NCBI GenBank assembly: GCA_018674175.1 | Contig: JABHAT010000014.1 | Span: 1 to 36,271, forward strand | Direction: 5' to 3' | Origin: Gammaproteobacteria bacterium | Lineage (GTDB): Bacteria > Pseudomonadota > Gammaproteobacteria > Poriferisulfidales > GCA-002705445 | Length of the DNA stretch: 36,271 nt | In this document: in pieces, positions 17,739-26,853 of the stretch | Position numbering within the stretch: the stretch's first letter is position 1 | Layout: each line of letters starts with the position of its first letter | The notes under the pieces: model-generated | The model's input: only the letters and a program-made list of their open reading frames with translations | What the model was told of the DNA's origin: nothing | Database searches by the model: none | Translations under genes and position numbers: made by a program

Positions 17739-18773
17739 TTAATTAATTAATTTTAAATTATAAATATTTTGTTTTTTTTCTATTTTTGCTGTCTTTGCGT
17801 CATTAAGTCTATCAATTTGATCACTATCTCCTTCTATTTTCATACCAAGCTTACCAAATAATTCCCTATCTTTTTCAACTTCTACATTAGGTGCAGTTAA
17901 TAATTCTTCACCATAAAATACTGAATTTGCTCCTGCATAAAAACACAATGCTTGCATTGATTCAGCCATAGACTCTCTTCCAGCAGAAAGTCTGACATAG
18001 GTGTTTGGCATCATTATTCTTGTGGCAGCAATTGTCCTAACAAATTCTAGCTCATCAATTTTTTTGTTTTCATATAATCTTGTACCTTCCATTTGTACTA
18101 ACATATTTATTGGGACTGACTCTGGATGCTGATCTAAGTTTGCTAACTCTATTAAAAGTTTTGCCCTATCATCTCTAGATTCACCAAGTCCTAATATTCC
18201 GCCTGAGCAGACTTTAATGCCTGATTCTCTAACATATTTTAAAGTATTTAATCTATCTTGATAGTTTCTTGTGCTAATTACTTTTGTATAATATTCACGC
18301 GATGTATCAAGATTATGATTATAATAATTTAAACCTGATTTTGAGAGCCTTACTGCTTGATCTTCTGACAACATTCCAAGTGTTACGCAGCTCTCCATTC
18401 CTAGGTCATGAACTACGTCAATCATTTTAATAACCCTATCAATATTTTTATTACTTGGTCTTCTCCACGCTGCTCCCATACAAAATCTTGTAGACCCTTG
18501 ATCTCGAGCTAATGTGGCCTGCTTCTTTACCTCTTCTAAAGACATCAATGGTGTTGCTTCTATAGGATCATCGCTATGTATACTTTGTGAGCAGTAACCA
18601 CAATCTTCTGGGCAGCCACCCGTCTTAATTGATAACAGTGTGCAGACTTGTACCATATCTTTTTTATGATTTTGAATATGAGTATCATGTGCTTCAAACA
18701 ACAATTCATTAAATGACTTATTAAAAAGCTCTAAAACTTCTTCTAATTTCCAGTTATTACGTATATTACTCAT
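17739..18773 (-). CDS. bioB: Biotin synthase
   Basis: Radical-SAM enzyme inserting sulfur into dethiobiotin. The CxxxCxxC cluster ligands are C54, C58 and C61 in GGCPEDCGYCSQS. YNHNLDTSREYY and GGILGLGE are the usual core motifs, and ETVR-equivalent residues RLSAGRESM follow. 344 aa is full length. The start overlaps the ubiA stop by 4 bases (ATGA). It lies upstream of bioF in the same series. Confidence 0.97.
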   Translation of the reverse strand: MSNIRNNWKLEEVLELFNKSFNELLFEAHDTHIQNHKKDMVQVCTLLSIKTGGCPEDCGYCSQSIHSDDPIEATPLMSLEEVKKQATLARDQGSTRFCMGAAWRRPSNKNIDRVIKMIDVVHDLGMESCVTLGMLSEDQAVRLSKSGLNYYNHNLDTSREYYTKVISTRNYQDRLNTLKYVRESGIKVCSGGILGLGESRDDRAKLLIELANLDQHPESVPINMLVQMEGTRLYENKKIDELEFVRTIAATRIMMPNTYVRLSAGRESMAESMQALCFYAGANSVFYGEELLTAPNVEVEKDRELFGKLGMKIEGDSDQIDRLNDAKTAKIEKKQNIYNLKLIN

Positions 18774-19630
18774 AAAAGATACTCTCCATATATACCTAAG
18801 AAAATTAACAAACCTATATACTGATTATTTTTGAAAGCTATTATACAAAATTTTGGCTCTCTTTTTTTTATTAATATTTGATTATACACACCTACTAGCA
18901 TAGCGAGAATAAGAAAAAAGAAAAAAATGTAAGTATATTCTTCTAAATAACCAATATAAGCAAAAGTAGTATAAAAAATTGCCTGCAGTATGCCAATTAT
19001 AATTTTATCGTAAGCTCCGAAGAGTATTGCTGTTGAGTTTACACCTATCTTAATATCATCTTTTTTATCTGACATAGCATATATAGTATCAAACATAGTT
19101 ACCCAAATAACTGTTGAAAAAAAGAATATCCAGGAAATAAGGTTGGGAATTTGATTTGTTGATGCTGTATAAGCCATTAGGGTCGAAATTCCAAAAGTCA
19201 AACCGAGAAAAACTTGCGGGGCTATAAAAAATCTTTTTGTAAGAGGATAAGTGATAATAAATACTATTGCTATGCAAGCTATATAGACAGTTTTAATATT
19301 TAAAAAGATAAGCAGAGTAAGATTTATTATTGCTAAAATTGAAAATATTATGAAAACTTCTCTTTTACTAATTAAACTAGAAGCATATGGCCTATCTTTT
19401 GTTCTCTCAACATACTTATCAAAGTCTTTGTCAAAAAAATCATTCACAACACAGCCTATAGTTCTGGTTAAAATTACTCCTATGAGAAAAATTAAACTAA
19501 TTAAATTATAAATATTACCTTCTTGAGAATATGTAATTACCCAGAATGTTGGCCATAATAACAATAAAATACCAATGGGCTTATCCAGTCGCATTAGTTT
19601 AATATATAGGAAAAATTTATTTTTAAACAT
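18770..19630 (-). CDS. ubiA: 4-hydroxybenzoate polyprenyltransferase
   Basis: Inner-membrane enzyme attaching the polyprenyl chain (from IspB) to 4-hydroxybenzoate in ubiquinone synthesis. The prenyl-diphosphate motif NDxxDxxxD is N63-D71 in NDFFDKDFDKYVERTKDRP. The second aspartate motif FDTIYAMSDKKDD is near residue 182-194, and several membrane spans follow. The MRLDKPIGILLLLWPT stretch near residue 13 is a UbiA hallmark. 286 aa is normal. It heads the eight-gene minus-strand series. Confidence 0.95.
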   Translation of the reverse strand: MFKNKFFLYIKLMRLDKPIGILLLLWPTFWVITYSQEGNIYNLISLIFLIGVILTRTIGCVVNDFFDKDFDKYVERTKDRPYASSLISKREVFIIFSILAIINLTLLIFLNIKTVYIACIAIVFIITYPLTKRFFIAPQVFLGLTFGISTLMAYTASTNQIPNLISWIFFFSTVIWVTMFDTIYAMSDKKDDIKIGVNSTAILFGAYDKIIIGILQAIFYTTFAYIGYLEEYTYIFFFFLILAMLVGVYNQILIKKREPKFCIIAFKNNQYIGLLIFLGIYGEYLL

Positions 19631-19644
19631 GAAAGAAATAATTT

Positions 19645-19674
19645 AATATAGTTGGCATGAAAACTATAATACAA
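19645..19674 (-). promoter_or_regulatory. Candidate promoter of the ubiA-bioB-bioF-coaBC-dut-algC-argB-thiO series
   Basis: On the minus strand TTGTAT (plus-strand 19669-19674) is followed after 18 bases by TATATT (plus-strand 19645-19650). The ubiA ATG comes 14 bases after the -10 box, predicting a leader of only about 8 bases. No ribosome binding site is visible. It overlaps the divergent promoter of the carbonic anhydrase gene. Confidence 0.4.
19647..19668. repeat. Inverted repeat between divergent ubiA and carbonic anhydrase genes
   Basis: TATAGTT (19647-19653) and AACTATA (19662-19668) are perfect 7-bp inverted arms around an 8-base spacer, centred in the 51-base gap. Each arm overlaps the -10 region of one of the divergent promoters: TATAAT at 19665-19670 for the plus strand and TATATT at 19645-19650 for the minus strand. 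It may be an operator or simply the mirrored promoter elements. Confidence 0.5.
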
Positions 19675-19681
19675 CAAAAAA

Positions 19682-20209
19682 ATGACAATAAGAAAATTTA
19701 AAGATTTTGAGCCTAATATTCATAGTACAGCTTATGTGGATGAGGATTCTATAGTAATTGGTGATGTAAGTATTGGCGCAGAGTCTTCTATTTGGCCTAT
19801 GACTGTTGCACGGGGTGATGTACAAAAGATTATTATTGGAGAAAGAACTAATATTCAAGACGGTTCAATCCTTCATGTCACAAGTGATAATATTTTTACA
19901 CCAAGAGGAACTCCTTTGTTAATTGGGAATGATGTTACTATTGGCCATGGGGCAATACTTCATGCATGTACCATAGAAAATAAATGTCTAATAGGTATTG
20001 GAAGCATAATCCTAGATGGGGCAATTATTGAAAGTAATTCTATGTTAGCTGCTGGGAGTCTTGTAGGTCCAAACAAAATAATTGAATCGGGTATGCTATA
20101 TAAAGGATCCCCCGCAAAACCTGCAAGAAAATTAACTGAAAAAGAGTTAGAATATATTAGTTTTTCTTCTAAACATTATGTTAAAACCATTAAGCAACAC
20201 ATTAGTTAA
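19682..20209 (+). CDS. Gamma-class carbonic anhydrase-like hexapeptide-repeat protein (YrdA family)
   Basis: A 175-aa left-handed beta-helix protein. Hexapeptide repeats run from about residue 14 (VDEDSIVIGDVSIGAESSIW) to 135. Histidines placed as zinc ligands are seen in SILHVT and in TIGHGAILHAC, matching gamma-carbonic anhydrase and its YrdA/CaiE relatives. SMLAAGSLV and KGSPAKPARKLT close the fold. Enzymatic carbonic anhydrase activity is not certain for this subfamily. It precedes thiS by 3 bases. A TATAAT box at 19665-19670 is only 11 bases from the ATG, so the leader is probably about 5 bases. Confidence 0.85.
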   Translation: MTIRKFKDFEPNIHSTAYVDEDSIVIGDVSIGAESSIWPMTVARGDVQKIIIGERTNIQDGSILHVTSDNIFTPRGTPLLIGNDVTIGHGAILHACTIENKCLIGIGSIILDGAIIESNSMLAAGSLVGPNKIIESGMLYKGSPAKPARKLTEKELEYISFSSKHYVKTIKQHIS

Positions 20210-20212
20210 AGC

Positions 20213-20413
20213 ATGAATATAATAGTAAATGGCGATAAGATCTCCATAGAAAAAAATATCAACTTAGAAAATTTTTTAAAATTAAATAATATTAATAATA
20301 AAAATATTGTTATTGAAGTAAATAAAATAATAATTACTAAAAGTATGTGGAAAGAAAAGAAAATAAAAGAAGGCGATGTAATTGAAATTATTACAGCTGT
20401 TGGTGGTGGTTAA
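20213..20413 (+). CDS. thiS: Sulfur carrier protein ThiS
   Basis: A 66-aa ubiquitin-fold protein ending VGGG, whose C-terminal glycine is adenylated and thiocarboxylated to deliver sulfur to ThiG. The length and the [13 protein letters not shown] ending are diagnostic. It is followed after 2 bases by thiG, its partner. The N-terminal half is unusually Asn/Ile/Lys-rich, in line with the AT bias. Confidence 0.95.
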   Translation: MNIIVNGDKISIEKNINLENFLKLNNINNKNIVIEVNKIIITKSMWKEKKIKEGDVIEIITAVGGG

Positions 20414-20415
20414 AA

Positions 20416-21186
20416 ATGAGTCTAATATTAAATAATAAATTGTATAATTCACGACTAATAATTGGAAGTGGGAAATATAAAAATTTTAATGAAACTAAGA
20501 ACGCTCTTAAATCTAGTGGCGCTGAAATGATCACGGTAGCAATCAAAAGAACTAATTTAGGTCAAGATACTAATCAAGAGAATTTGCTAAACTTTATAGA
20601 CTCAAAAAAATATAAAATTTTACCAAATACTGCGGGTTGTTTTACTGCTGATGACGCAATAAGAGTATCCCTATTAGGGAAAGAATTGTTAGGGGATAAT
20701 TTAGTTAAATTAGAAGTCCTTGCCGACAAAGATACTCTTTTACCAAATGAAGAAGAAACTTTAGTAGCTGCTAAAGAACTTGTGAAACTTGGTTTTTCCA
20801 TCATGGTTTACACAACTGACAATGTAGCCCTAGCCAAAGAACTAGAGGAGATTGGATGTATAGCTGTCATGCCATTGGCTTCACCAATTGGTACTGGCAA
20901 AGGAATAATGAATTCAAAAAATCTTAAAAAAATTATTTATAATGCAAATGTTCCAATCATAGTAGATGCTGGTATTGGCACAGCTAGTGATGCGACTATA
21001 GCAATGGAACTTGGTTGTGATGGAGTTTTATTAAACTCAGCCATAGCAATGTCAGATAACCCAATATTAATGGCTGAGGCAATGAAATATGCAGTTATAT
21101 CTGGAAGAAAAGCTTACGAAGCAAAAAGGATGGAAATAAGTGATATAGCTATACCATCAAGTAATAAAAAAAATTCAATATCATGA
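20416..21186 (+). CDS. thiG: Thiazole synthase
   Basis: Forms the thiamine thiazole phosphate from deoxyxylulose phosphate, ThiS thiocarboxylate and iminoglycine. The TIM-barrel protein opens [19 protein letters not shown]. The Schiff-base lysine lies in [10 protein letters not shown]. The [15 protein letters not shown] and [26 protein letters not shown] phosphate-binding motifs are complete. 256 aa is full length. It overlaps trmB by 4 bases (ATGA). ThiO at 11.7-12.7 kb would supply iminoglycine. Confidence 0.97.
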   Translation: MSLILNNKLYNSRLIIGSGKYKNFNETKNALKSSGAEMITVAIKRTNLGQDTNQENLLNFIDSKKYKILPNTAGCFTADDAIRVSLLGKELLGDNLVKLEVLADKDTLLPNEEETLVAAKELVKLGFSIMVYTTDNVALAKELEEIGCIAVMPLASPIGTGKGIMNSKNLKKIIYNANVPIIVDAGIGTASDATIAMELGCDGVLLNSAIAMSDNPILMAEAMKYAVISGRKAYEAKRMEISDIAIPSSNKKNSIS

Positions 21187-21848
21187 GCCAGCAAATTCGA
21201 CTTAAAAGCTATGTTAAAAGAAGTGGAAGGCTGACAAACTCTCAAAAAAAAATTTTAGAAAAAAAAGAATATAATATAAATTTTTTTAATTCAAATAAAA
21301 TATTAAGTTGCCAAGAATTATTTAATAATTATAACCCATGTATTTTAGATATTGGTTTTGGTGATGGAAAATTACTCACAGATATTGCAAAAAATTTTCA
21401 GGATTTAAATTTTATTGGATTAGAAGTTTACGATGCAGGAGTAGGAAATATATTAAAACAAATATCAGAAAATAAATTAAATAACTTAAAAATATCAAAT
21501 TGTGATGCAATTGAATTTTTGGAAAATTATATTACTGATAAAAGCTTATATGGAATTTCATTATTTTACCCTGATCCATGGCCAAAAAAAAAACATCATA
21601 AAAGAAGAATTATAGATGAAAGTTTTTTAAATTTAGTTAGCAAAAAAATTAATAAGGGTGGATTCTTAAAAATTGTTACTGACTGGTCTAATTATGCAGA
21701 TCATATTATTGAATTGCTAGATGAAAACTATAATTTTGCGAAAGAAAATGATAGATATTTATTTAAAAATAGAATTTTAACAAAATTTGAAAAACGAGGT
21801 ATATTGCTTGGCCATAGAATTACTGAATTGTGCTACAAAGTAAAATAA
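21183..21848 (+). CDS. trmB: tRNA (guanine-N7-)-methyltransferase
   Basis: SAM-dependent enzyme methylating G46 of tRNA. The SAM-binding motif [11 protein letters not shown] is near residues 55-65, and [15 protein letters not shown] near 127-141 is the TrmB signature. The C-terminal region has TDWSNYAD and TKFEKRG. 221 aa is a little short of the 239 aa in E. coli. thiS-thiG-trmB is the order seen in pseudomonads. It converges on sulP with one base between the stop codons. Confidence 0.95.
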   Translation: MSQQIRLKSYVKRSGRLTNSQKKILEKKEYNINFFNSNKILSCQELFNNYNPCILDIGFGDGKLLTDIAKNFQDLNFIGLEVYDAGVGNILKQISENKLNNLKISNCDAIEFLENYITDKSLYGISLFYPDPWPKKKHHKRRIIDESFLNLVSKKINKGGFLKIVTDWSNYADHIIELLDENYNFAKENDRYLFKNRILTKFEKRGILLGHRITELCYKVK

Positions 21849-21849
21849 A

Positions 21850-23673
21850 TTATTTATTTTTTATATTTTTTATACTTGCCTCATAAATTGAATCTAATCC
21901 TGCTGTATTTCTATTCATTGGGCACACTTCACTTTTGCAAAATGGTGGAGATACATTTGTACAACCTAGATCAGACCAAGCATATTCTATTGCATCGTCT
22001 ATTGTTCTATGAAAATTATTCTTCCATTGCCCTTTTGAATAACCTGTATCTGAAAAAATTTTAATTATTGGTTTATGAACCCTAGCAAAAAATAAATTAA
22101 TATTTTGCTCGTAAAGTCTGCTTGATAAGCTATGCAGTACTTCTTGACCTGTAGCATCTATCTCATTTATCGCTATAGCATCGATTATAAAGTATCTTAG
22201 CTCAGGTTTTGTCGCAACTCTCTCAATTACTTCATTCTCAAAATGCCCTGCATTTGTAAATATTAGTGGCCCGTCAAATCTCATTACCGAAATAGAGCAA
22301 CATTTAGGTATATTATTCGCGTCTGAATTTCTAAATACTCCTTGTGTATTTTTTGATAAACATATTACTCTTGGTCTCATTGATCTATAGCAATAACTTC
22401 CAAGAGACAAAACTATTCCGACTATTATTCCAAGCTCTAGTTCTGGCGCTAGTAATAAAGTTACAAAAAAGGTAATTATAGATATGATTGCATCATGTTT
22501 TTGAACTCTCCAAGCATATTTAATTGGCTTAAATTTAATTAAATTTATCACAGCAGTTATTATTACAGCCGCTAATGTTGCTTGCGGAAGGTGATATAAT
22601 AGTGGAGTTAAAAATAATAAAGTTATACCAACAACTAAACCTGTAACAACTGATGCAAATCCTGTTACTGCGCCTGCAGATATATTTACTGCTGATCTTG
22701 AAAATGATCCGGATACTGGATAACCTTGAAAAAAACTAGACACTATATTACTTAAGCCTTGTCCTATTAATTCTTGGTCAGCATCTAACCTTTGTTTTGT
22801 TTGAGTAGCCATTGCTTTAGCAATTGAGATTGCCTCCATAAATCCTATAAGGCTTATAGCTATAGCGACAGTTCCCAAGTTTATTAATTGATCAAAATCA
22901 ATTTGTGGCATCTGAATTGTAGGCAAACCATCTGGCACAACTCCAATTACTTTTCCACCATAGTTAGTCTCAAATTGAATATACCAAGAGATTACTGTAG
23001 TTATTACTACAGAAATCAGAACTGCTGGATATTTAATTGATATTTTTCTAGTAAGTAGAATTAAAAATATTGCCAAAAGACCCATTAATAAAGTCGGGGT
23101 ATGGGTACTAACTAATGATTCAGACAATACATTTATGATAGTCTGGTAGTGGTGTTCAGCTGATACCACACTGACGCCAAATAATTTTGATAATTGAGAT
23201 GTTGCTATTATTATAGCAGCAGCATTTGTAAATCCTGTTACAACAGGGTGAGATAGAAAATCAACTAGAACACCCATTCGCAAAAGACCTAACGATAGCT
23301 GAAAGATACCCACTAAAAAAGCTAGCATGATTGCATAAGCAACATATCCTGCAGGATCATTACTTGCAATAGGTTCTAAAGCTGCTGCTGTCAATAAACT
23401 TACAACTGCGACTGGCCCTGTAGCTAATTGCCTTGAAGAACCAAAGATGGAAGCTATTGCTACTGGCAGGAATGAAGCGTACAAACCGTAATATGGTGGC
23501 AGCCCTGCTAATTGCGCATATGCCATAGATTGTGGAACTAAAACTAAAGCGACAGTAAGCCCAGCCACTATATCTGCTCTTAATATTTTAGGATTTCGTA
23601 AATCCGTAATCCAATCCTTAAAAGGGAAAAACCTTTTTAAAATAAATTTTTGCAGTTGTTTGCCTATTACCAT
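21850..23673 (-). CDS. SulP/SLC26 anion transporter with STAS domain
   Basis: Membrane transporter for an anion such as sulfate or bicarbonate; the substrate cannot be inferred. The N-terminus has ADIVAGLTVALVLVPQSMAYAQLAGLPPYYGLYAS-like signature residues near 33-67, followed by multiple hydrophobic spans to about 430. A STAS domain follows (about 460-560: ISVMRFDGPLIFTNAGHF, then FIIDAIAINEIDATGQEVL). The last 37 residues after the STAS domain contain three cysteines (571, 579, 584). It starts 8 bases after glyS ends, so it may be co-transcribed with glyQ-glyS. Confidence 0.92.
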   Translation of the reverse strand: MVIGKQLQKFILKRFFPFKDWITDLRNPKILRADIVAGLTVALVLVPQSMAYAQLAGLPPYYGLYASFLPVAIASIFGSSRQLATGPVAVVSLLTAAALEPIASNDPAGYVAYAIMLAFLVGIFQLSLGLLRMGVLVDFLSHPVVTGFTNAAAIIIATSQLSKLFGVSVVSAEHHYQTIINVLSESLVSTHTPTLLMGLLAIFLILLTRKISIKYPAVLISVVITTVISWYIQFETNYGGKVIGVVPDGLPTIQMPQIDFDQLINLGTVAIAISLIGFMEAISIAKAMATQTKQRLDADQELIGQGLSNIVSSFFQGYPVSGSFSRSAVNISAGAVTGFASVVTGLVVGITLLFLTPLLYHLPQATLAAVIITAVINLIKFKPIKYAWRVQKHDAIISIITFFVTLLLAPELELGIIVGIVLSLGSYCYRSMRPRVICLSKNTQGVFRNSDANNIPKCCSISVMRFDGPLIFTNAGHFENEVIERVATKPELRYFIIDAIAINEIDATGQEVLHSLSSRLYEQNINLFFARVHKPIIKIFSDTGYSKGQWKNNFHRTIDDAIEYAWSDLGCTNVSPPFCKSEVCPMNRNTAGLDSIYEASIKNIKNK

Positions 23674-23681
23674 AATCTTTT

Positions 23682-25763
23682 TTAGTGACTCAAAATTGAA
23701 ATATTCGCTATATTAGTATAAAAATTATTAATAGAGTCTAATAGAGACAGTCTATTTAGTTTAATATTTTCTTCGTTAGTATTAATCATAACTTCATCAA
23801 AGAATATCTTTACATAAGGATTCAGAGTATTTAATTTTTCTAGATATTCTGCATAATTATTTTTCTCTAGAGCTAAATTAAGTTCATCTGTAATATTATT
23901 AATAGCATTATATAATATCTTCTCGCTAGATTCTCTTAGTAAATTTTCTTCAATATTTGAAGATAGAGTTAAATTAGATTTTTTTAAGATATTAGAAACT
24001 CTCTTAGCATTACCAAATAATTCTTCATAATTAGAATTCTCTAATATAATCTCCAATGCTTGAACTTTTTTTAACATTTCATAAGTGTTCAAAGTTTTAT
24101 TACTATTAATAACAGATAAAATTACGCTCTCATTGAAACCATAATCTTCTTTAAAAATTGATATTAACTTTTCTTTGAAAAAAGAATGGCAGGCCAGCAA
24201 ACCCTCTTTATTATCTTTTAATTCATCAAATTTACAGGAAATTACCCTAAAAGAAGTGTTGATCAATTGTGTTAAATTTATACTAAAGTTTGTTTTAATT
24301 AATATTCTTAAAAATCCATTTGTTGACCTTCTGACACCCAAGGGATCTCTAGTACCAGTTGGCTTTTCATTAACTAAAAATATTCCAACAACTGTATCTA
24401 ACTTATCTGCCATAGAAACAATTTGAGCATCAACACTAGATGGAATTTCGTCTTCGGCATTTCTAGGCGCATAATGTTCTCTAATGCCTTCAGAAACAAT
24501 ATTATTAAACCCTAGTTTTTTTGCATAATAGCAACCTATGTAACCTTGTAACTTGGGAATTTCCACAACCATATTTGATATTAAGTCTAATTTACATATC
24601 TCAGCGATTTCTTTAAACATGAGTTTTTTATCTGCATAACTTTGAGTATTTATATATGATGATAATTCAATAATCCTTTGAACTTTATCAAACATACTTC
24701 CAAGATTCTTATGGAAAATTAACCTTTTTAAAAAATCTTTTTTCTCAAAAATATTACTCGATAAGTCCTTAGATATAAAAAACTGCGCATCATCAAGTCT
24801 AGGATTTACTACTCTCTCATGACCCTTTACAATATTTTTATTTATTTTTACATTGGATATGCCAATAAAAAAATTAGTTATTTCTTTTTTTTTATAAACT
24901 AGAAAGTATTTTTGTGTATCTTGTATTACATATTCTAATACCTCTCTTGGTAATTCTAAATACTTTTTTGGAAAAGTACCTAAGAATACGTAGGGATATT
25001 CGACCATATTACTTAATTCATCAACTAATTTATAATCTACATTTTCCTCAAATTCATTTGATAAAATAATATTATATATTTCTTTTTGAATTATATCTTT
25101 CCTCACTTCCGTATCAATTTCTACGTTTTCTTTCTTAAGTAAAGTAAAATATTCATCATAATTGTTAACCCTAATTTTTTCACTTGAATTAATTTTATTT
25201 CCATATGTATAATTATTAGTATCAACGCCAAGTATTGTGGCTTGCAAATGTTTATTATCTAGCATTAATAGAATCCATCTTATTGGTCTTATAAATGAAA
25301 TATCAGCACTACCCCATCTCATTTTTTTTTGCTCTTCAACTTTATTTATAGATTCTTCTATAATCTTAGGAATTATATCTTTGATTTTAATTCTAGATTC
25401 TGGTTGTTCATATAAAATATATTTTTGACCATCAATCTCTTCTTCTTTTAATAAGTGTAGCTCTGTCTTATATTTTTTAGCAAAGCCCAAGCCTGTCTTC
25501 GTTGGATTATTAGAATTGTCATAGCATTTAGCTAGCGGTGGTCCTTTAATTATTTTTTTTTCTAAAATTATTTCTTCACTTATTTTATTAACTATAAATA
25601 CTAATCTTATATTTGTGTAGAAGTTATTTATTGAAGAGAAACTAATTGAATTTTTTTTAAAATTCTCTTCAATACTTTTTTTTATTTTTTCAGAAAAAAT
25701 ATCTAAATTTTTTGATGGTAAGTCTTCTACCCCAATCTCAAAAAGTAATTTTTTATTTACCAT
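23682..25763 (-). CDS. glyS: Glycyl-tRNA synthetase beta subunit
   Basis: Beta chain of the alpha2beta2 glycyl-tRNA synthetase. It opens LLFEIGVEDLPSKNLD, the family start, and contains KRMRWG-like KKMRWGSADISFIRPIRWIL near 143-163. An HD-like region and YYAKKLGF/IREHYAPRNAEDEIPSS lie near 420-450, followed by LDTVVGIFLVNEKPTGTRDPLGVRR near 460-485. 693 aa is typical. It starts 6 bases after the glyQ stop. Confidence 0.97.
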   Translation of the reverse strand: MVNKKLLFEIGVEDLPSKNLDIFSEKIKKSIEENFKKNSISFSSINNFYTNIRLVFIVNKISEEIILEKKIIKGPPLAKCYDNSNNPTKTGLGFAKKYKTELHLLKEEEIDGQKYILYEQPESRIKIKDIIPKIIEESINKVEEQKKMRWGSADISFIRPIRWILLMLDNKHLQATILGVDTNNYTYGNKINSSEKIRVNNYDEYFTLLKKENVEIDTEVRKDIIQKEIYNIILSNEFEENVDYKLVDELSNMVEYPYVFLGTFPKKYLELPREVLEYVIQDTQKYFLVYKKKEITNFFIGISNVKINKNIVKGHERVVNPRLDDAQFFISKDLSSNIFEKKDFLKRLIFHKNLGSMFDKVQRIIELSSYINTQSYADKKLMFKEIAEICKLDLISNMVVEIPKLQGYIGCYYAKKLGFNNIVSEGIREHYAPRNAEDEIPSSVDAQIVSMADKLDTVVGIFLVNEKPTGTRDPLGVRRSTNGFLRILIKTNFSINLTQLINTSFRVISCKFDELKDNKEGLLACHSFFKEKLISIFKEDYGFNESVILSVINSNKTLNTYEMLKKVQALEIILENSNYEELFGNAKRVSNILKKSNLTLSSNIEENLLRESSEKILYNAINNITDELNLALEKNNYAEYLEKLNTLNPYVKIFFDEVMINTNEENIKLNRLSLLDSINNFYTNIANISILSH

Positions 25764-25769
25764 AATTAA

Positions 25770-26639
25770 TTATTTTTTTATTAATGGAAAATTTAATTTA
25801 TTTCTGTTTTCTAAATATTTTTTAGCAACAAGAAAAGATAATTTTCTCAATCTTAATATATATGCTTGTCTTTCTGTTGAAGAAATAGCTTGCTTTGAGT
25901 CTAACAAATTTAAAGTATGTGAATTTTGAAGTAACATATCATATGCTGGAATTGGCAAATCTTTTGATAAGAGTTTATTACATTCTTTTTCCACATCTTC
26001 AAAGAGCTTAATTAATATTTTAGGTTCTACTAATTCAAAATTGTATTTTGAATTTTCTTCTTCGTTTTGCAAATATATTTCACCATAAGTAATATCATCG
26101 TTCCATTTAATATCGTATAAATTATCCACTGACTGAAGATGCATAGCTATCCTTTCTAAACCATACGTAAGCTCTCCTGCTACTGGCTTACATTCTATAC
26201 CCCCTACTTGTTGGAAGTATGTAAACTGACTTATTTCCATACCATTTAATTGTACTTCCCATCCAACTCCCGCTGCTCCTAATGATGGCGATTCCCAATT
26301 ATCATCAATAAATTTAATGTCATTTTTTTTTCTTACAACACCTAAGCTTTCTAATGATTCAATATATAGATCTTGAATGTCGTCAGGTGATGGTTTTAAT
26401 ATTACTTGGAGTTGATAATAATGTTGCAGCCTATTTGGGTTTTCTCCATATCTACCATCTGTAGGTCTTCTGCATGGTTGAGCATATACTGCTTTCCATG
26501 GTTCAGGCCCTAAAGCTCTGAGGAAGGTAGATGGGTGGAATGTTGCTGCCCCCACAGGGAAGTCATAAGGCTCTAAAGATACGCATCCCTTACTTGCCCA
26601 AAAAGACTTTAATTTAAATATAATTTCTTGAAAAGTCAT
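25770..26639 (-). CDS. glyQ: Glycyl-tRNA synthetase alpha subunit
   Basis: Class II catalytic alpha chain. Signatures include [27 protein letters not shown] near 10-36, [25 protein letters not shown] near 52-76, and [24 protein letters not shown] near 121-144. 289 aa is slightly shorter than the 303 aa of E. coli. It is transcribed away from glnA. A TATAAT box on the minus strand (plus-strand 26670-26675) is a possible -10 element, with a weak -35. Confidence 0.98.
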   Translation of the reverse strand: MTFQEIIFKLKSFWASKGCVSLEPYDFPVGAATFHPSTFLRALGPEPWKAVYAQPCRRPTDGRYGENPNRLQHYYQLQVILKPSPDDIQDLYIESLESLGVVRKKNDIKFIDDNWESPSLGAAGVGWEVQLNGMEISQFTYFQQVGGIECKPVAGELTYGLERIAMHLQSVDNLYDIKWNDDITYGEIYLQNEEENSKYNFELVEPKILIKLFEDVEKECNKLLSKDLPIPAYDMLLQNSHTLNLLDSKQAISSTERQAYILRLRKLSFLVAKKYLENRNKLNFPLIKK

Positions 26640-26734
26640 AATTTAAAGATATCCATACAAATAAGTTCTATTATAAAACAAAGTTCAGAATTTGAATTAT
26701 TAATATACTACTATATAAATCTCATATATTATTG

Positions 26735-26750
26735 AATTGTACAAACAATT
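26735..26750. promoter_or_regulatory. Inverted repeat upstream of glnA
   Basis: AATTGT (26735-26740) and ACAATT (26745-26750) are perfect inverted arms with a 4-base spacer. The site is centred about 72 bases before the start expected from the sigma-54 promoter. It does not match the TGCAC-N7-GTGCA NtrC pattern seen downstream of glnA, so the bound protein, if any, is unknown. Confidence 0.35.
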
Positions 26751-26787
26751 TAACACAATTTTAGTCATATTTTACGCCTAGTGTTAC

Positions 26788-26804
26788 TTGGCACATAATA
26801 TGCA
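26788..26804 (+). promoter_or_regulatory. Sigma-54 promoter of glnA
   Basis: TTGGCACATAATATGCA carries GG at 26790-26791 and GC at 26802-26803, exactly 10 bases apart, which is the invariant core of sigma-54 promoters; TGGCAC also matches the -24 consensus. Transcription would start near 26814, about 40 bases before the glnA ATG. NtrC encoded downstream is the expected activator. Confidence 0.8.
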
Positions 26805-26853
26805 TGCTTTAATAGCAATAATGAAATTAACGTAATACATATAGGAGCGAATA

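Noticed and set aside
19631-19681. TPP riboswitch ahead of the thiS-thiG series
   Set aside because: The gap is only 51 bases and contains nothing resembling the conserved thi-box; likewise none was noticed near thiO.
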